Assembly: GCA_963844255.1 (NCBI GenBank)
Contig: CAWJNP010000023.1
Coordinates: forward strand, 84,306 to 148,305
Direction of reading: 5' to 3'
Length of the DNA: 64,000 nt
From: SZAS-79 sp963844255
GTDB taxonomy: Bacteria; Pseudomonadota; Gammaproteobacteria; Burkholderiales; SG8-39
Within the stretch, counting starts at the first letter, position 1. Each line of letters opens with the position of its first letter. The notes beneath the pieces were generated by a model. It saw nothing but the letters and a program-made list of their open reading frames with translations. It was not told the origin of the DNA and ran no database searches. The position numbers were made by a program, and so were the translations under genes. This document shows positions 42,621 to 51,253 of this stretch, one piece after another.

Positions 42621-43436
42621 TCAATCGAATTTGACCAGTTCGCTGAACAGCGCGCGCAGGGAATTGCAGTGCTCTGCGAATGCCTTGTTGGCCATGGTGT
42701 CGAGCGTCCTCGGACGCGGCAGGTCCACGACGACCTCGCGGATCGTGCGACCCGGGCGCGCGGACAGGACCACGATCCGGTCGGACAGGAACACTGCCTC
42801 CGGAATCGAGTGGGTGATGAAAATCACCGACTTCCCCGCTGCCATCCAGATGCGCTGCAGCTCCATCATCATGTGCTCGCGCGTCATCGCGTCAAGGGCT
42901 GCGAAGGGCTCGTCCATCAGGAGCAGGGTCGGGTCGTGGATCAACCCCCGGGCGATTCCGACCCGTTGCTGCATTCCACCGGACAGTTCGCCCGGATAGT
43001 GGTTTGCGAATTTGTCCAGGCCGACCAGTTTCAGCATCGCACGGGCGCGATCCCGCCCTTCGCCGAGGTTCATCCCCAGTGTCCTGACCGGCAGCAGCAC
43101 GTTGTCCAGCGCCGTCTGCCAGGGGAGCAGGGTCGGCTGCTGAAACACGATGCCGACGTCGGCGCGCGGCCCGGTGATCGGCGCGCCGCCCAGCATCACC
43201 GTGCCGGAAGTGGGTTTGAGCAGGCCCGCGACAACCTTAAGCAGCGTCGACTTGCCGCAGCCCGAAGGGCCGAGCACCGAGAGGAATTCGCCCTCACCCA
43301 GCCTTGCTTCGAGGTTCTCGAGCGCCTTGACGGGACCGCGGGAGGAGGCATAGGTGACGGCGAGATTGCTCGCCTGAAACAGCGCGTCCCCGCCGGTTTT
43401 CGGCACCGGACCGGCAGGGCTGGGCGGAGAACTCAC
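42621..43436 (-). CDS. NitT/TauT-type ABC transporter ATP-binding protein
   Basis: This is an ABC ATPase of 271 residues with Walker A GPSGCGKSTLL, Q-loop FQQPTLLPWQ, signature LSGGMQQRVGIARGL, Walker B LLLMDEPFAALD and H-loop VIFITHSIPEAV. The N-terminal 20 residues are Pro/Ser-rich and extra to the domain. GTG 43436 overlaps the receptor stop by four bases (GTGA). It completes a two-component NitT/TauT core with the permease. Confidence 0.94.
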   Translation of the reverse strand: MSSPPSPAGPVPKTGGDALFQASNLAVTYASSRGPVKALENLEARLGEGEFLSVLGPSGCGKSTLLKVVAGLLKPTSGTVMLGGAPITGPRADVGIVFQQPTLLPWQTALDNVLLPVRTLGMNLGEGRDRARAMLKLVGLDKFANHYPGELSGGMQQRVGIARGLIHDPTLLLMDEPFAALDAMTREHMMMELQRIWMAAGKSVIFITHSIPEAVFLSDRIVVLSARPGRTIREVVVDLPRPRTLDTMANKAFAEHCNSLRALFSELVKFD

Positions 43437-44437
43437 TTCGCCTGCAGGCCCAGTTGCTTTGCCAGTGCGCTGAAGTTCGCGATGTCCTTCTGGATCGCGG
43501 CGGCAAACGCTTCAGGCGTGCTCCCCACCGGCTGCAGGCTGCGCGCGGCGAACGCCTTCTTGCCCGCCTCGCTCTGCACGTACTTTGCGGTTTCCGCCTG
43601 GATCCGGTCCACGATCGCCCTGGGTGTGCCTGCCGGCGCCACCAGGCCATACCAGAACGTGGTGTCGAAATCGCGCAGGCCGACCGAGGCGCCTGCCTCG
43701 GCAAACAGCGGTACCGAGGGCATGGACGGTGTCGCAGACGTTACCGCGAAGGCTTTCAGGCGGCCGGAAGCCACCAGCGGGGTGGACGCGCCGGGATTGT
43801 CGAGCATGAGCGACACCTGGTTGCCGAACAGATCTGGGTAGACCTGCGAGGACCCCTTGTAACCGATGTCCACCATCTGTGTTCCACTCATGGCCTTCAG
43901 TTGCTGGGTGAGCAGGAATCCGAGAGTCGAGGCGCCGACGTTGGCGATATTGAGCTTGCCCGGATTGGCCTTCGCGTAAGCGATGAGCTCGGCGAGCGTG
44001 GTGGCCGGCAACGCGGCGCTGCCGATCAGCACATACGAGGTGTTGCCGATCATCGTGATCGGCGCAAAGCTTTTCAGCGGGTCGTAGGGCACGTTCTTCT
44101 GCAGCACGAGCGCGCCCGGATGGGTGCTCGAGGTCGCGATGCCGATCGTATAGCCGTCCGGTTCGGCCTTTGCCACGGTCTCGGACCCGATCATTCCGCC
44201 GGCGCCGCCGCGGTTTTCCACCACGACCGGCTGGCCGAGCACGTCGGCGAGGTTGGCAGCCACCAGCCGCGCCGTGATGTCCGTCCCGCCGCCGGGCGGG
44301 AAGGGCACGATGAACTTGATCGCATGGGCAGGCCAGGCCTGCGCAAGAGCGCTGCCTGCGACGAACAGCGTGGCAAGCAGGCCGGCACGCAAAGTCCGGT
44401 GCAGCGTCCGGCGCAGCGCTCCATCGGGCGCGCTCAT
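43433..44437 (-). CDS. Bug/TctC-type tripartite tricarboxylate receptor
   Basis: This is a periplasmic binding protein of the Bug family, 334 residues, with a signal peptide cut near SALAQA. Hallmarks: IKFIVPFPPGGGTDITARLVA and GQPVVVENRGGAGGMIGSETVAKAEPDGYT, and ILMLDN-like SLMLDNPGASTP. Such receptors normally feed TctAB, not an ABC permease; no TctA or TctB is in the window, and the next gene is an ABC ATPase. It starts in the four-base overlap with the aldolase stop, so it is co-translated. It may act as a sensor or serve a distant TctAB. Confidence 0.9.
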   Translation of the reverse strand: MSAPDGALRRTLHRTLRAGLLATLFVAGSALAQAWPAHAIKFIVPFPPGGGTDITARLVAANLADVLGQPVVVENRGGAGGMIGSETVAKAEPDGYTIGIATSSTHPGALVLQKNVPYDPLKSFAPITMIGNTSYVLIGSAALPATTLAELIAYAKANPGKLNIANVGASTLGFLLTQQLKAMSGTQMVDIGYKGSSQVYPDLFGNQVSLMLDNPGASTPLVASGRLKAFAVTSATPSMPSVPLFAEAGASVGLRDFDTTFWYGLVAPAGTPRAIVDRIQAETAKYVQSEAGKKAFAARSLQPVGSTPEAFAAAIQKDIANFSALAKQLGLQAK

Positions 44438-45177
44438 TTCGTCACCTTGGGGTACATGACTGCATCTCCGTGTCGGTACATTTCTTCCATCTCCTCTCTG
44501 GATATTCGATCCACCGTGGTCCCGCTGAGAGCGGCCAGCTGTTCGGCAATGATGTTGCGCTTCACCTCGGCGGCGAGGATGTTCACCCGTCCGTAGCATT
44601 CGGACACGGTGCGGCCGAGCACCGTGATGCCATGCCGCTTCATGAGCACGCAATTGGTGTCCCTGATGAAAGTCTTGATCGGCGCAACGTCGTCCTCGAC
44701 ATTGATGTGCGCAGGCAGGTAGTGCACCGGCTTTTGCATGAGATACGAAAACGTGAGACCGACCGGACGGATTTCCTCCCGTCCTGCGGCGAGGTAGGCA
44801 ATCGTTTCGTCGTGATGCAGGTGGATCACGCAATGCACGTCGGGGCGCAGGCGCAGCATTTCGCGGTTCATCTGGTGGCCGACCGTGGTCGCGCGCTCGC
44901 CGTGGAGGATGCGGCCGCAGGGCACGTCGGTGATGACCAGGTCCCCGATCTCCATTTCCTCCAGCGAGACGCCCTGGCTCTTCACGTAGCACAACCCGTC
45001 CGGGTAGTCGGGGTGCGGCACGCGCATCACCATGTTGCCGACCGCAGCCTGCACGTAACCACGGGCGGCCAGGCGGTGCGCGTAGAGAACGTACTGTTCG
45101 GCGATCGCGCGATCGAATTTCACCGCGGGATCGGGCGTCATCTGGTTGACCTTGAAACGCGGTTCACGGGCGTTCAT
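44434..45177 (-). CDS. Class II aldolase/adducin family protein
   Basis: This is a zinc-dependent aldolase-fold protein of 247 residues. The zinc His residues are in CVIHLHHDETIAYL and LMKRHGITVLG, with an upstream GNMVMRVPHPDY loop where the phosphate-binding SGN is expected. Relatives include L-fuculose-phosphate aldolase and 3-hydroxybenzoate or hydroxycinnamate decarboxylase-like proteins; the weak phosphate loop argues against a sugar phosphate substrate. It lies in the middle of the 41.8-53.6 kb operon between receptors, so it probably acts on the imported compound. Confidence 0.85.
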   Translation of the reverse strand: MNAREPRFKVNQMTPDPAVKFDRAIAEQYVLYAHRLAARGYVQAAVGNMVMRVPHPDYPDGLCYVKSQGVSLEEMEIGDLVITDVPCGRILHGERATTVGHQMNREMLRLRPDVHCVIHLHHDETIAYLAAGREEIRPVGLTFSYLMQKPVHYLPAHINVEDDVAPIKTFIRDTNCVLMKRHGITVLGRTVSECYGRVNILAAEVKRNIIAEQLAALSGTTVDRISREEMEEMYRHGDAVMYPKVTK

Positions 45178-45213
45178 GCGGGCTTCTCCTTCTCGCGGGG
45201 CGTAGAGGGGCGG

Positions 45214-46287
45214 CTAAGGCAGTTTCTTCGCGTCTTCCAGTACGGCGGTACGGTCGAAATTGTTCATCGCAGTGACGAGCTCATTGGTGTACAGGCTGCC
45301 GAGGTCGATCGCCGTGGTCTGGATCTGGCCGCCGTCGGCCATGACCTGGACCAGATTCTTCCAGGCGCCTTCCGGATAGTCGCCCCAGCGGGGTACTTCG
45401 CCCTTGGGAAATGCGAGGTACTTGCCGTAGCGCGCATTCAGTTGCGCCACGCTGCTGGCGAGCGACTTCGCCTCGTCGCCGCCCGGCGGTTTGAGCGACG
45501 GCTGCTCCTTCCATGCCGCCCTGACGCAGCCGGCACGGTTGACATTGCAAGCCAGCGTCGCCTTGGCCAGCGCGCGTCCGAACGCCACCAGCAGTCTAGG
45601 GTTCTCGCGGATCGTGTCCTGGTGGGCGACGATGCCGTTGGAGAACAGGTCGAGGTATTTCTGGGGCATATTCAGGCGCCGCAACGCGGTGCCCTGCAGT
45701 TCCAGCTGCGTATGCATGGTCTCGAACAGGTTGAGCGCGTCCACCCGCCCATCCTTGAGCGCGAGGAATGCGGGTGCGCCAAGGCCGGTCGGCACCAGTT
45801 CGACGTCGCGTCCGACCTCGAGGCCCATTTCCCTGAACATTGCGCGCGTGAGGGGAATGTTGCCGAAGGTCAGCGCGCCCACGCCGATTTTGCGGCCCTT
45901 CAGTTCAGCCAGAGTCCGCACGGGCGAACCCGCGAGCACCGCGAACTCCCAGACGTTCTCGCGGATCACGTTGTAGAAGAACTTGAGCGGCAGGGGATCC
46001 TTGCCCGGCTGGCGGGAAATAACCAGCGGGTCCGGGTTCGGGAAACCGACCGTAACGCGTTTGGCGACGATCTGCGGCAGCAGCACCGCGCTCCCGTTGA
46101 ACACGACGGTCTCGACCTCGATGCCCTCTTCGGCGAGGTAGCCGAGGTGTTTGGCGACCAGCAGCTGGCCATTCACGACGGTCAGCGGGCTGACCAGCCC
46201 GAATACGACTTTCTGCTGCGCGCCCGCGAACGCGCACCACAGCGCAAGGCATGCGCAGGCGAGGATCCGCAGGCCGCGGGCTCTCAT
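45214..46287 (-). CDS. NMT1/SsuA-like ABC substrate-binding protein (copy 2)
   Basis: This is a 357-residue periplasmic receptor with a signal peptide (ILACACLALWCAFAGAQ). It belongs to the NMT1/THI5-like family that serves NitT/TauT permeases. LLVAKHLGYLAEEGIEVETVVFNGS and ISRQPGKDPLPLKFFYN match its upstream neighbour closely, so the two arose by tandem duplication. The conserved Cys pair (LACNVNRAGCVRAAW) is kept in both. ATG 46287 overlaps the neighbour's stop by four bases. Confidence 0.9.
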   Translation of the reverse strand: MRARGLRILACACLALWCAFAGAQQKVVFGLVSPLTVVNGQLLVAKHLGYLAEEGIEVETVVFNGSAVLLPQIVAKRVTVGFPNPDPLVISRQPGKDPLPLKFFYNVIRENVWEFAVLAGSPVRTLAELKGRKIGVGALTFGNIPLTRAMFREMGLEVGRDVELVPTGLGAPAFLALKDGRVDALNLFETMHTQLELQGTALRRLNMPQKYLDLFSNGIVAHQDTIRENPRLLVAFGRALAKATLACNVNRAGCVRAAWKEQPSLKPPGGDEAKSLASSVAQLNARYGKYLAFPKGEVPRWGDYPEGAWKNLVQVMADGGQIQTTAIDLGSLYTNELVTAMNNFDRTAVLEDAKKLP

Positions 46288-47354
46288 TGCGCCGCTTTTG
46301 CGCGCGCCACGATCGCGGCCGTATCGAACTTGTTCATTTCCGGCACCAGCGCGTTGGTGTAGCAGGTTTCCACGGGAATATTGCTGGTCGACAACTGGCC
46401 GCCGGCGTGCAGGGCAACCGCGAAGTCCTTCCACGACTGCGCCGGGAATTCGCCCCAATGCCGGTTCTTCTGGTCATCGAAAGCGAGGTACTTGTTGAAA
46501 CGCGCGTCCATGATCTTGATGGCTTTGCTGATGTTGGTGGCCTCGTCGCCGCTGGTGGGCTTCTGGTTCGGGTAGAGGGTCCAGAATGCCTTCACGCACG
46601 CGGCGCGGTTCACTTCGCAGAACACCGATGTCTTCGCGATCGCGCGCCCGAACGCGACCAGCGATTTCGGATCGTCGCGGAGCATGTCTTCGTGGGCCAC
46701 GAACCCGTTGGAGAAGAGGTCCGAGTACTTCTTCGGCATCGGCAGCCGGCGGATTGCGGTGCCCTGAACCTCCAGTGTGGCGTGCTGCGAGTCGAACAGG
46801 TTGAGGGCGTCGATCTTCTTCTCGCGGAACGCGAGGAACGCCGGCGCGCCGACTCCGACAGGGAGGAGATCCAGGTCGCGGCCGGTCTCCAGGCCCAGCT
46901 CCTTGAACATGGCCTTGGTGATCGGGATGTTGCCGAAGGTCAGGGCGCCGACGCCGAGCTTCTTGCCTTTGAGGTCCTTGAGCTCACGGATCGGCGAGTC
47001 CGCCAGCACGACGAACTCCCAGGCCGATTCGCGGGTTGCGTTATAGAAGTACTTGAGCGGCAGCGGGTCTTTCCCGGGCTGGCGTGAAATCATCAGCGCG
47101 TCCGGATTGGGGTAGCCCACATGCACCCGTTTTGCGGTCATCTGCGGCAACAGGGTTCCCGTTCCATTGAATTCGACGATCTCCACGTCGAGGCCTTCCT
47201 CCTTGTAGAAGCCCAGCGCCTTGGCGGCGACGATGGTGGCCTGGGAGAGGGTGACCGAAGTGACGTTTCCGTACACGAGCTTCGTCTGGGCAGATGCGTG
47301 CGATAGCGTGGCGGCCATCGAGACGGCGATCATTCCGCGGAGGATTTGTTTCAT
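46284..47354 (-). CDS. NMT1/SsuA-like ABC substrate-binding protein (copy 1)
   Basis: This is a 356-residue periplasmic receptor with a signal peptide (MKQILRGMIAVSMAATLSHASA). It shares long identical stretches with the next gene, for example GVGALTFGNIP and ISRQPGKDPLPLK, and the Cys pair VFCEVNRAACVKAFW. Both probably deliver ligands to the permease at 41.8 kb. The start has AAGGGAAG upstream. The 77 bases between it and the amidase stop are the longest gap inside this operon and could hold an internal promoter. Confidence 0.9.
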   Translation of the reverse strand: MKQILRGMIAVSMAATLSHASAQTKLVYGNVTSVTLSQATIVAAKALGFYKEEGLDVEIVEFNGTGTLLPQMTAKRVHVGYPNPDALMISRQPGKDPLPLKYFYNATRESAWEFVVLADSPIRELKDLKGKKLGVGALTFGNIPITKAMFKELGLETGRDLDLLPVGVGAPAFLAFREKKIDALNLFDSQHATLEVQGTAIRRLPMPKKYSDLFSNGFVAHEDMLRDDPKSLVAFGRAIAKTSVFCEVNRAACVKAFWTLYPNQKPTSGDEATNISKAIKIMDARFNKYLAFDDQKNRHWGEFPAQSWKDFAVALHAGGQLSTSNIPVETCYTNALVPEMNKFDTAAIVARAKAAQ

Positions 47355-47431
47355 GAGCTTCCCTTGAATGGTGGATGTCGTAACGCGACTGATGTAGCAG
47401 GTATCGGTTCGGCCGGATTTCCTCGGACGAC

Positions 47432-48889
47432 CTAGTGCGTGAATTGTGCGGGGGCTTTGAACTTCGCGTACTCTCGCTCGAGAATCTTCGCGAACCCTAT
47501 CGTGCTGCGGTCGCCCAGATACGGCCCGAGGATCTGTACCGAAAGCGGCAGCCCCGCCTTGGTGCGCCCGATCGGGGCGATGGTCGCGGGCAGATAGCTG
47601 ACCGTGGCAATGCCCTGCCAGAATCCCTGCGCGTTGTACGGAACCGCGCGACCGTCGATGTCGAGCACGCGCGAATCGCGCGCGCCGGATTCGTCGATCG
47701 GAAACGCGGGAACAGGCGTGCCCGGCATGAGCAACAGGTCATGGTCGCGAAAATAGTCGGCCCACTGCGCGCGCAGCTGGCTGCGCGCCTCATGCGCCGC
47801 GCACCAGTCGCGGTGATATTGGGTCAGGCCGCGCAGGGTCTGCGCCGCCGGGCTGCGGTCGTCTGCGGAATGCTTCGCTGCGTCAGCCAGCGTCTGCTGG
47901 AAGGCGGCGTCGTTCATGCGCGCGGCGCCGACTGCACGCACGAACTGCATGAAGAGCGCCTGGTGACGGGGCGCTTCGATCGGCAGTGCGGCGCGGGTCA
48001 CGATCGCGCCCTGTTCGCCCAGCCATTTCGCGAGCGCTTCGAGTGACTCACGCACCGAAGCGGCGAGCGGGCTCATTTCGACGTCGGTAAGCAGGCCGAT
48101 GCGCAGGCCGCGCAGTTTCGTGGCACGCGAGGCCGGCAGCCTGAGGGTCCAGGCTGCCGCGTCGTCCTCGAGCGGTCCTGCGGTTGCCAAAAGCAGCGGC
48201 TCAAGGTCGCGCGCGCTGCGCGCGATGGGGCCCAGCACCGAAATGTCGGGCAGCGATAGCGCCGGGGCGAGTCCGTGGCCGCGCGTGGGCACCACACCGA
48301 AACTGGGTTTGTGGCCGTAGAGCCCGCAGAAGCTGGCCGGGACCCGGACCGAACCTGCAAGGTCGCTGCCGAATTCCGCAGCCGCCAATCCCGCCGCGAC
48401 CGCTGCCGCGCCGCCGCCCGAGGAGCCGCCGGGCGTGCGCGTCAGGTCATAGGGGTTTTTCGTGGTGCCGTAGATCACGTTGTAGGACTGCAGGTCCTGC
48501 AGCAAGAGGGGCACGTTGGTCTTGCCGAAGACGATGGCGCCCGCGGCCTGCAGGCGCTCGATGGCGACGGCCGTGTAGTTGGCCACATTGTCCTTGAACG
48601 CGGGATTGCCCCAGGTGGTCTTCAGGCCCGCGACGTTGAACGATTCCTTCACCGTCATCGGCAGGCCGTGCAGGGCGCCAAGCGCTTCGCCCCTGCTGCG
48701 TTTCTGGTCTGCGGCCTTCGCATGCTCCCTCGCGCGGTCGAAGTCGCGCACCACCACGGCGTTCAGCGCCGGGTCGTGGCGTTCGACGCGCGCGATATAG
48801 TGGTCGAGCAGTTCGAGCGAGGAGATTTTCCCCGAGCGCAACTTTGCCGCCTGCGCGGCGGCCGATGAAAACGCGATGTCCTTCGCCAT
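47432..48889 (-). CDS. Amidase (amidase signature family)
   Basis: This is an amidase-signature hydrolase of 485 residues with the Ser-cisSer-Lys triad: Lys81 in PMTVKESFN, Ser156 in TPGGSSGGG and Ser180 in SDLAGSVRVPA. There is no signal peptide and no GatB/GatC nearby, so it is a catabolic amidase and not GatA. It probably releases an acid and ammonia from an amide; beside the acyl-CoA ligase in the same operon, the acid could then be activated. The specificity is unknown. Confidence 0.92.
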   Translation of the reverse strand: MAKDIAFSSAAAQAAKLRSGKISSLELLDHYIARVERHDPALNAVVVRDFDRAREHAKAADQKRSRGEALGALHGLPMTVKESFNVAGLKTTWGNPAFKDNVANYTAVAIERLQAAGAIVFGKTNVPLLLQDLQSYNVIYGTTKNPYDLTRTPGGSSGGGAAAVAAGLAAAEFGSDLAGSVRVPASFCGLYGHKPSFGVVPTRGHGLAPALSLPDISVLGPIARSARDLEPLLLATAGPLEDDAAAWTLRLPASRATKLRGLRIGLLTDVEMSPLAASVRESLEALAKWLGEQGAIVTRAALPIEAPRHQALFMQFVRAVGAARMNDAAFQQTLADAAKHSADDRSPAAQTLRGLTQYHRDWCAAHEARSQLRAQWADYFRDHDLLLMPGTPVPAFPIDESGARDSRVLDIDGRAVPYNAQGFWQGIATVSYLPATIAPIGRTKAGLPLSVQILGPYLGDRSTIGFAKILEREYAKFKAPAQFTH

Positions 48890-48896
48890 GCGAGCC

Positions 48897-49349
48897 TCAG
48901 CCAGTCTGGGGGGAGTAGGTGCCGCGACCCACCGCGACGAGTTTGCCGTCGGGGCCGAACACGTCGATGTCGACCACGGCCGTGGACCGGCCCGCGCGCC
49001 GCACGATCGCAGTGGCGTCGATGTAATCGCCTATCGATGGCCGCAGATAGTCGATCCGCAGGTTGATCGTCGGTACGCCGCCGCCTACCAGCATGCCGAT
49101 GGCGTAATCGCCCACCGTGTCGATGAACGAGGCGACCGGCCCGCCGTGGAACTGCTTTGATCCCGGGCGTCGCTCAAGTTCGGCGCGCAGCGGCATGCGT
49201 GCCGAGAACGTGCTCTTTTCGTGATCGAGGCCCAGTACCTTCAGGCCGAGGAAGCCGATGAACGGCGAGCGATCGAAAGTCGCCTGAATGTCGGCGGCTT
49301 CGAGCTTTTTCACTTCGGCAGCATCAGCCTTGCCTTGCTTTTCGCTCAT
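48897..49349 (-). CDS. PaaI family thioesterase (hotdog fold)
   Basis: This is a 150-residue hotdog thioesterase. The catalytic region GSKQFHGGPVASFIDTVGDYAIGML, with the HGG and the Asp of the PaaI class, and VPTINLRIDYLRPSIGD are clear. It releases CoA from small acyl-CoA or aryl-CoA compounds, often as a safety valve. ATG 49349 overlaps the dehydrogenase stop by four bases; a longer frame read upstream overlaps that gene and is rejected. Confidence 0.9.
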   Translation of the reverse strand: MSEKQGKADAAEVKKLEAADIQATFDRSPFIGFLGLKVLGLDHEKSTFSARMPLRAELERRPGSKQFHGGPVASFIDTVGDYAIGMLVGGGVPTINLRIDYLRPSIGDYIDATAIVRRAGRSTAVVDIDVFGPDGKLVAVGRGTYSPQTG

Positions 49350-50356
49350 GGCTTCACCACGACCTTGCCGAACACCTCGCGGTCTTCCAGCATGCGGAAC
49401 GCCTCGTTCGCCTCCGACAGCTTGTATTCCTTGTCGATCACGGGCTTCAGTGTTCCGGTCTTGATCATGTCGAGCAGGGTGAACAGGTCTTCCCGCATCC
49501 AGCCGTTCGAGCCCAGCACCTGCAATTCGAAAGTCCAGATGAAGCGGATGTCCTCCTGGGGATCGTACCCTGCAGTAGCACCGCAGGTCAGCAGCCGGCC
49601 GCCACGATGCAAAACACGCATGGACTTGACCCAGGTGTCTCCACCGGTGAAGTTCACGACCACGTCCACGCCGTCGGCGAATTTGCGCCGGTGCGGTTTG
49701 CCGAACTTTTCGAACACCCACTTCATGAAGTCGTGCTTCTTGTAGTCGAGCAGATGGTCTGCGCCGAGTTCGCCCAGGCGGCGCAATTTGTCCTCGTTCG
49801 ATGCCGCGGCGATCACTTCGGCGCCGGCCATCTTGGCCAGCTGCACGCAGCAGGTACCCACGCCGCCCGAGGCACCGAGGATCAGGACTTTCTCTTTTGC
49901 CTGGATCTTGCCGATGGTGACCATCATGCGCAGTGCGGTCCCGTAGGCAACCGGCAGGCAGGCGGCGGCTTCATAGGAGACTTCATCGGGCAATTTGACC
50001 AGATGGTGGTCGGGAACGGCGCAGAATTCGGCCAGTCCGCCCGGGCGCATCTCGCCGAGCAGCCCGCCATGCCCTTTTCGGTCGACCGGGTCGACCATCA
50101 CGCGGTCGCCCACCTTCCACTCCTTGACCGCGGCGCCGACTTCGATGATTTCGCCGGCGAAGTCCAGTCCCGGGATGCAGGGCATCGGCACCTTGATGCC
50201 GGGCATGCCCTTGCGGGTGAACACGTCGTGGTAGTTGAGTGTCGCCGCGCCGACTTTCATCACGACCTCGTCGGCTGAGGGTTTCGGGTCCGGGTAGGCC
50301 GTCTCGTATTTGATGGATCCGGGGCCGCCATGTTCATAGATCACTGCTGCTTTCAT
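49346..50356 (-). CDS. Zinc-type alcohol dehydrogenase/quinone oxidoreductase family protein (MDR)
   Basis: This is a medium-chain dehydrogenase/reductase of 336 residues. It has the N-terminal GroES-like fold (NYHDVFTRKGMP, PCIPGLDFAGEI) and the Rossmann motif VLILGASGGVGTCCVQLAKMAGAEV. The Cys-His-Glu catalytic zinc set is not obvious and the first position reads NYHD, so a quinone reductase or enoyl reductase type without zinc is likely. ATG 50356 overlaps the VOC stop by four bases. Together with the CoA ligase and thioesterase it suggests CoA-bound intermediates. Confidence 0.88.
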   Translation of the reverse strand: MKAAVIYEHGGPGSIKYETAYPDPKPSADEVVMKVGAATLNYHDVFTRKGMPGIKVPMPCIPGLDFAGEIIEVGAAVKEWKVGDRVMVDPVDRKGHGGLLGEMRPGGLAEFCAVPDHHLVKLPDEVSYEAAACLPVAYGTALRMMVTIGKIQAKEKVLILGASGGVGTCCVQLAKMAGAEVIAAASNEDKLRRLGELGADHLLDYKKHDFMKWVFEKFGKPHRRKFADGVDVVVNFTGGDTWVKSMRVLHRGGRLLTCGATAGYDPQEDIRFIWTFELQVLGSNGWMREDLFTLLDMIKTGTLKPVIDKEYKLSEANEAFRMLEDREVFGKVVVKP

Positions 50357-51243
50357 GCTTGTGTCTCCGCTTGCACAAATTGAATCGCCGCGCCGCAGGC
50401 GTCCTCCGGCGCAACCCACAGGCTGGCTGGCGCGCCGCCTTTCATTCCGGCGTGCACCGTCACGCCTTTCGATTCGAGGTACTGCCGCGTTGCCTCAAGA
50501 GATTCCACGCGGATGCCAAAACCTGCAGGCGACGGCGGTGGCGGCACGAAACTGCCGGGGGCCCGGCTGCGCCAGTGCGCCTCGTCGGTGAGCCACAGCG
50601 TACCGCGATCTAGTGTGAGTTTCACCACCCCCGGGAAGCGCTCGATCCGGTCGGAAAACAGGGGCGCGAATTTTTGCGCCGTGGCCTCCGGGTCGGGGAC
50701 CACGAAATAGACCGCGTCAATTCCCAGCGCGCCGTTCGGGTGAGTCAGCAGATGGGGCTGCCACAGGACGTCGCGGGTCAGGTGCTCGATGAAAATGAAC
50801 CGGCCCTCGGTGAACTTCTGCCGGTCGACATACATGTTGCGGAACCTGGCCCGGCGGGTTTCCCGGTTTCCGGGTCCGAAGGCCGCGTCGCGCTCCAGTG
50901 CACGTGGTGCCTCGACTGGCGCGCCCGATTTCGCGAACTCGGCATGAGCCTCGTCCGCACTCCCACAGCCGATGGCGACGATGTGCAGGCCTTCGTAGCG
51001 ATTCACCATGTCCTTCACCGAGCTGTACATGTTCGGATCGGTCAGGCCGAGGATCTCGAGGTAGCCCTCGCGAAACATCGCGCAGTGGTTGCCCGAGCCC
51101 CAGGGTTCCACCGGCGCGCCGGTGGCGCGCGAACCAGAGTGAAAGCTGCGCGCGGTCAGCTGGAACCCCAGCCGTGTGTAGACGTCAAGGCCGCGGTCCA
51201 GGTTTCTGATACCCACCCCGACATGGTCGAGTTCGCGTTTCAT
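50353..51243 (-). CDS. VOC family protein, glyoxalase-like domain (copy 2)
   Basis: This is a 296-residue protein with two vicinal-oxygen-chelate halves. It opens ELDHVGVGIRNLDRGLDVYTRLGFQLT, with a metal His, and has NHCAMFREGYLEILGL with the metal Glu; the second half contains HPNGALGIDAVYFVV. VOC proteins are dioxygenases, isomerases, glyoxalases or resistance proteins; the glyoxalase-like subfamily here has no fixed function. It is a tandem paralogue of the next gene. ATG 51243 has TGAGGA upstream. Confidence 0.87.
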   Translation of the reverse strand: MKRELDHVGVGIRNLDRGLDVYTRLGFQLTARSFHSGSRATGAPVEPWGSGNHCAMFREGYLEILGLTDPNMYSSVKDMVNRYEGLHIVAIGCGSADEAHAEFAKSGAPVEAPRALERDAAFGPGNRETRRARFRNMYVDRQKFTEGRFIFIEHLTRDVLWQPHLLTHPNGALGIDAVYFVVPDPEATAQKFAPLFSDRIERFPGVVKLTLDRGTLWLTDEAHWRSRAPGSFVPPPPSPAGFGIRVESLEATRQYLESKGVTVHAGMKGGAPASLWVAPEDACGAAIQFVQAETQA

Positions 51244-51253
51244 TGAAAAGTCC

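Noticed and set aside
41760..43841. 693-codon open frame on the plus strand antisense to ABC genes
   Set aside because: Composition is typical of an antisense frame; it runs through three intact minus-strand genes with conserved motifs.
43433..44992. 519-residue version of the Bug receptor with a long N-terminal extension
   Set aside because: The extension is the class II aldolase gene read in another frame. The signal peptide starts at ATG 44437, in a four-base overlap with the aldolase stop.
44470..46362. 630-codon open frame antisense to the aldolase and a receptor
   Set aside because: No motif; the opposite strand has the zinc His pattern of class II aldolases and a receptor with signal peptide.
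47432..48889. Amidase as GatA of the tRNA amidotransferase
   Set aside because: No gatB or gatC lies nearby and the gene is inside a catabolic operon; the signature alone does not separate them.
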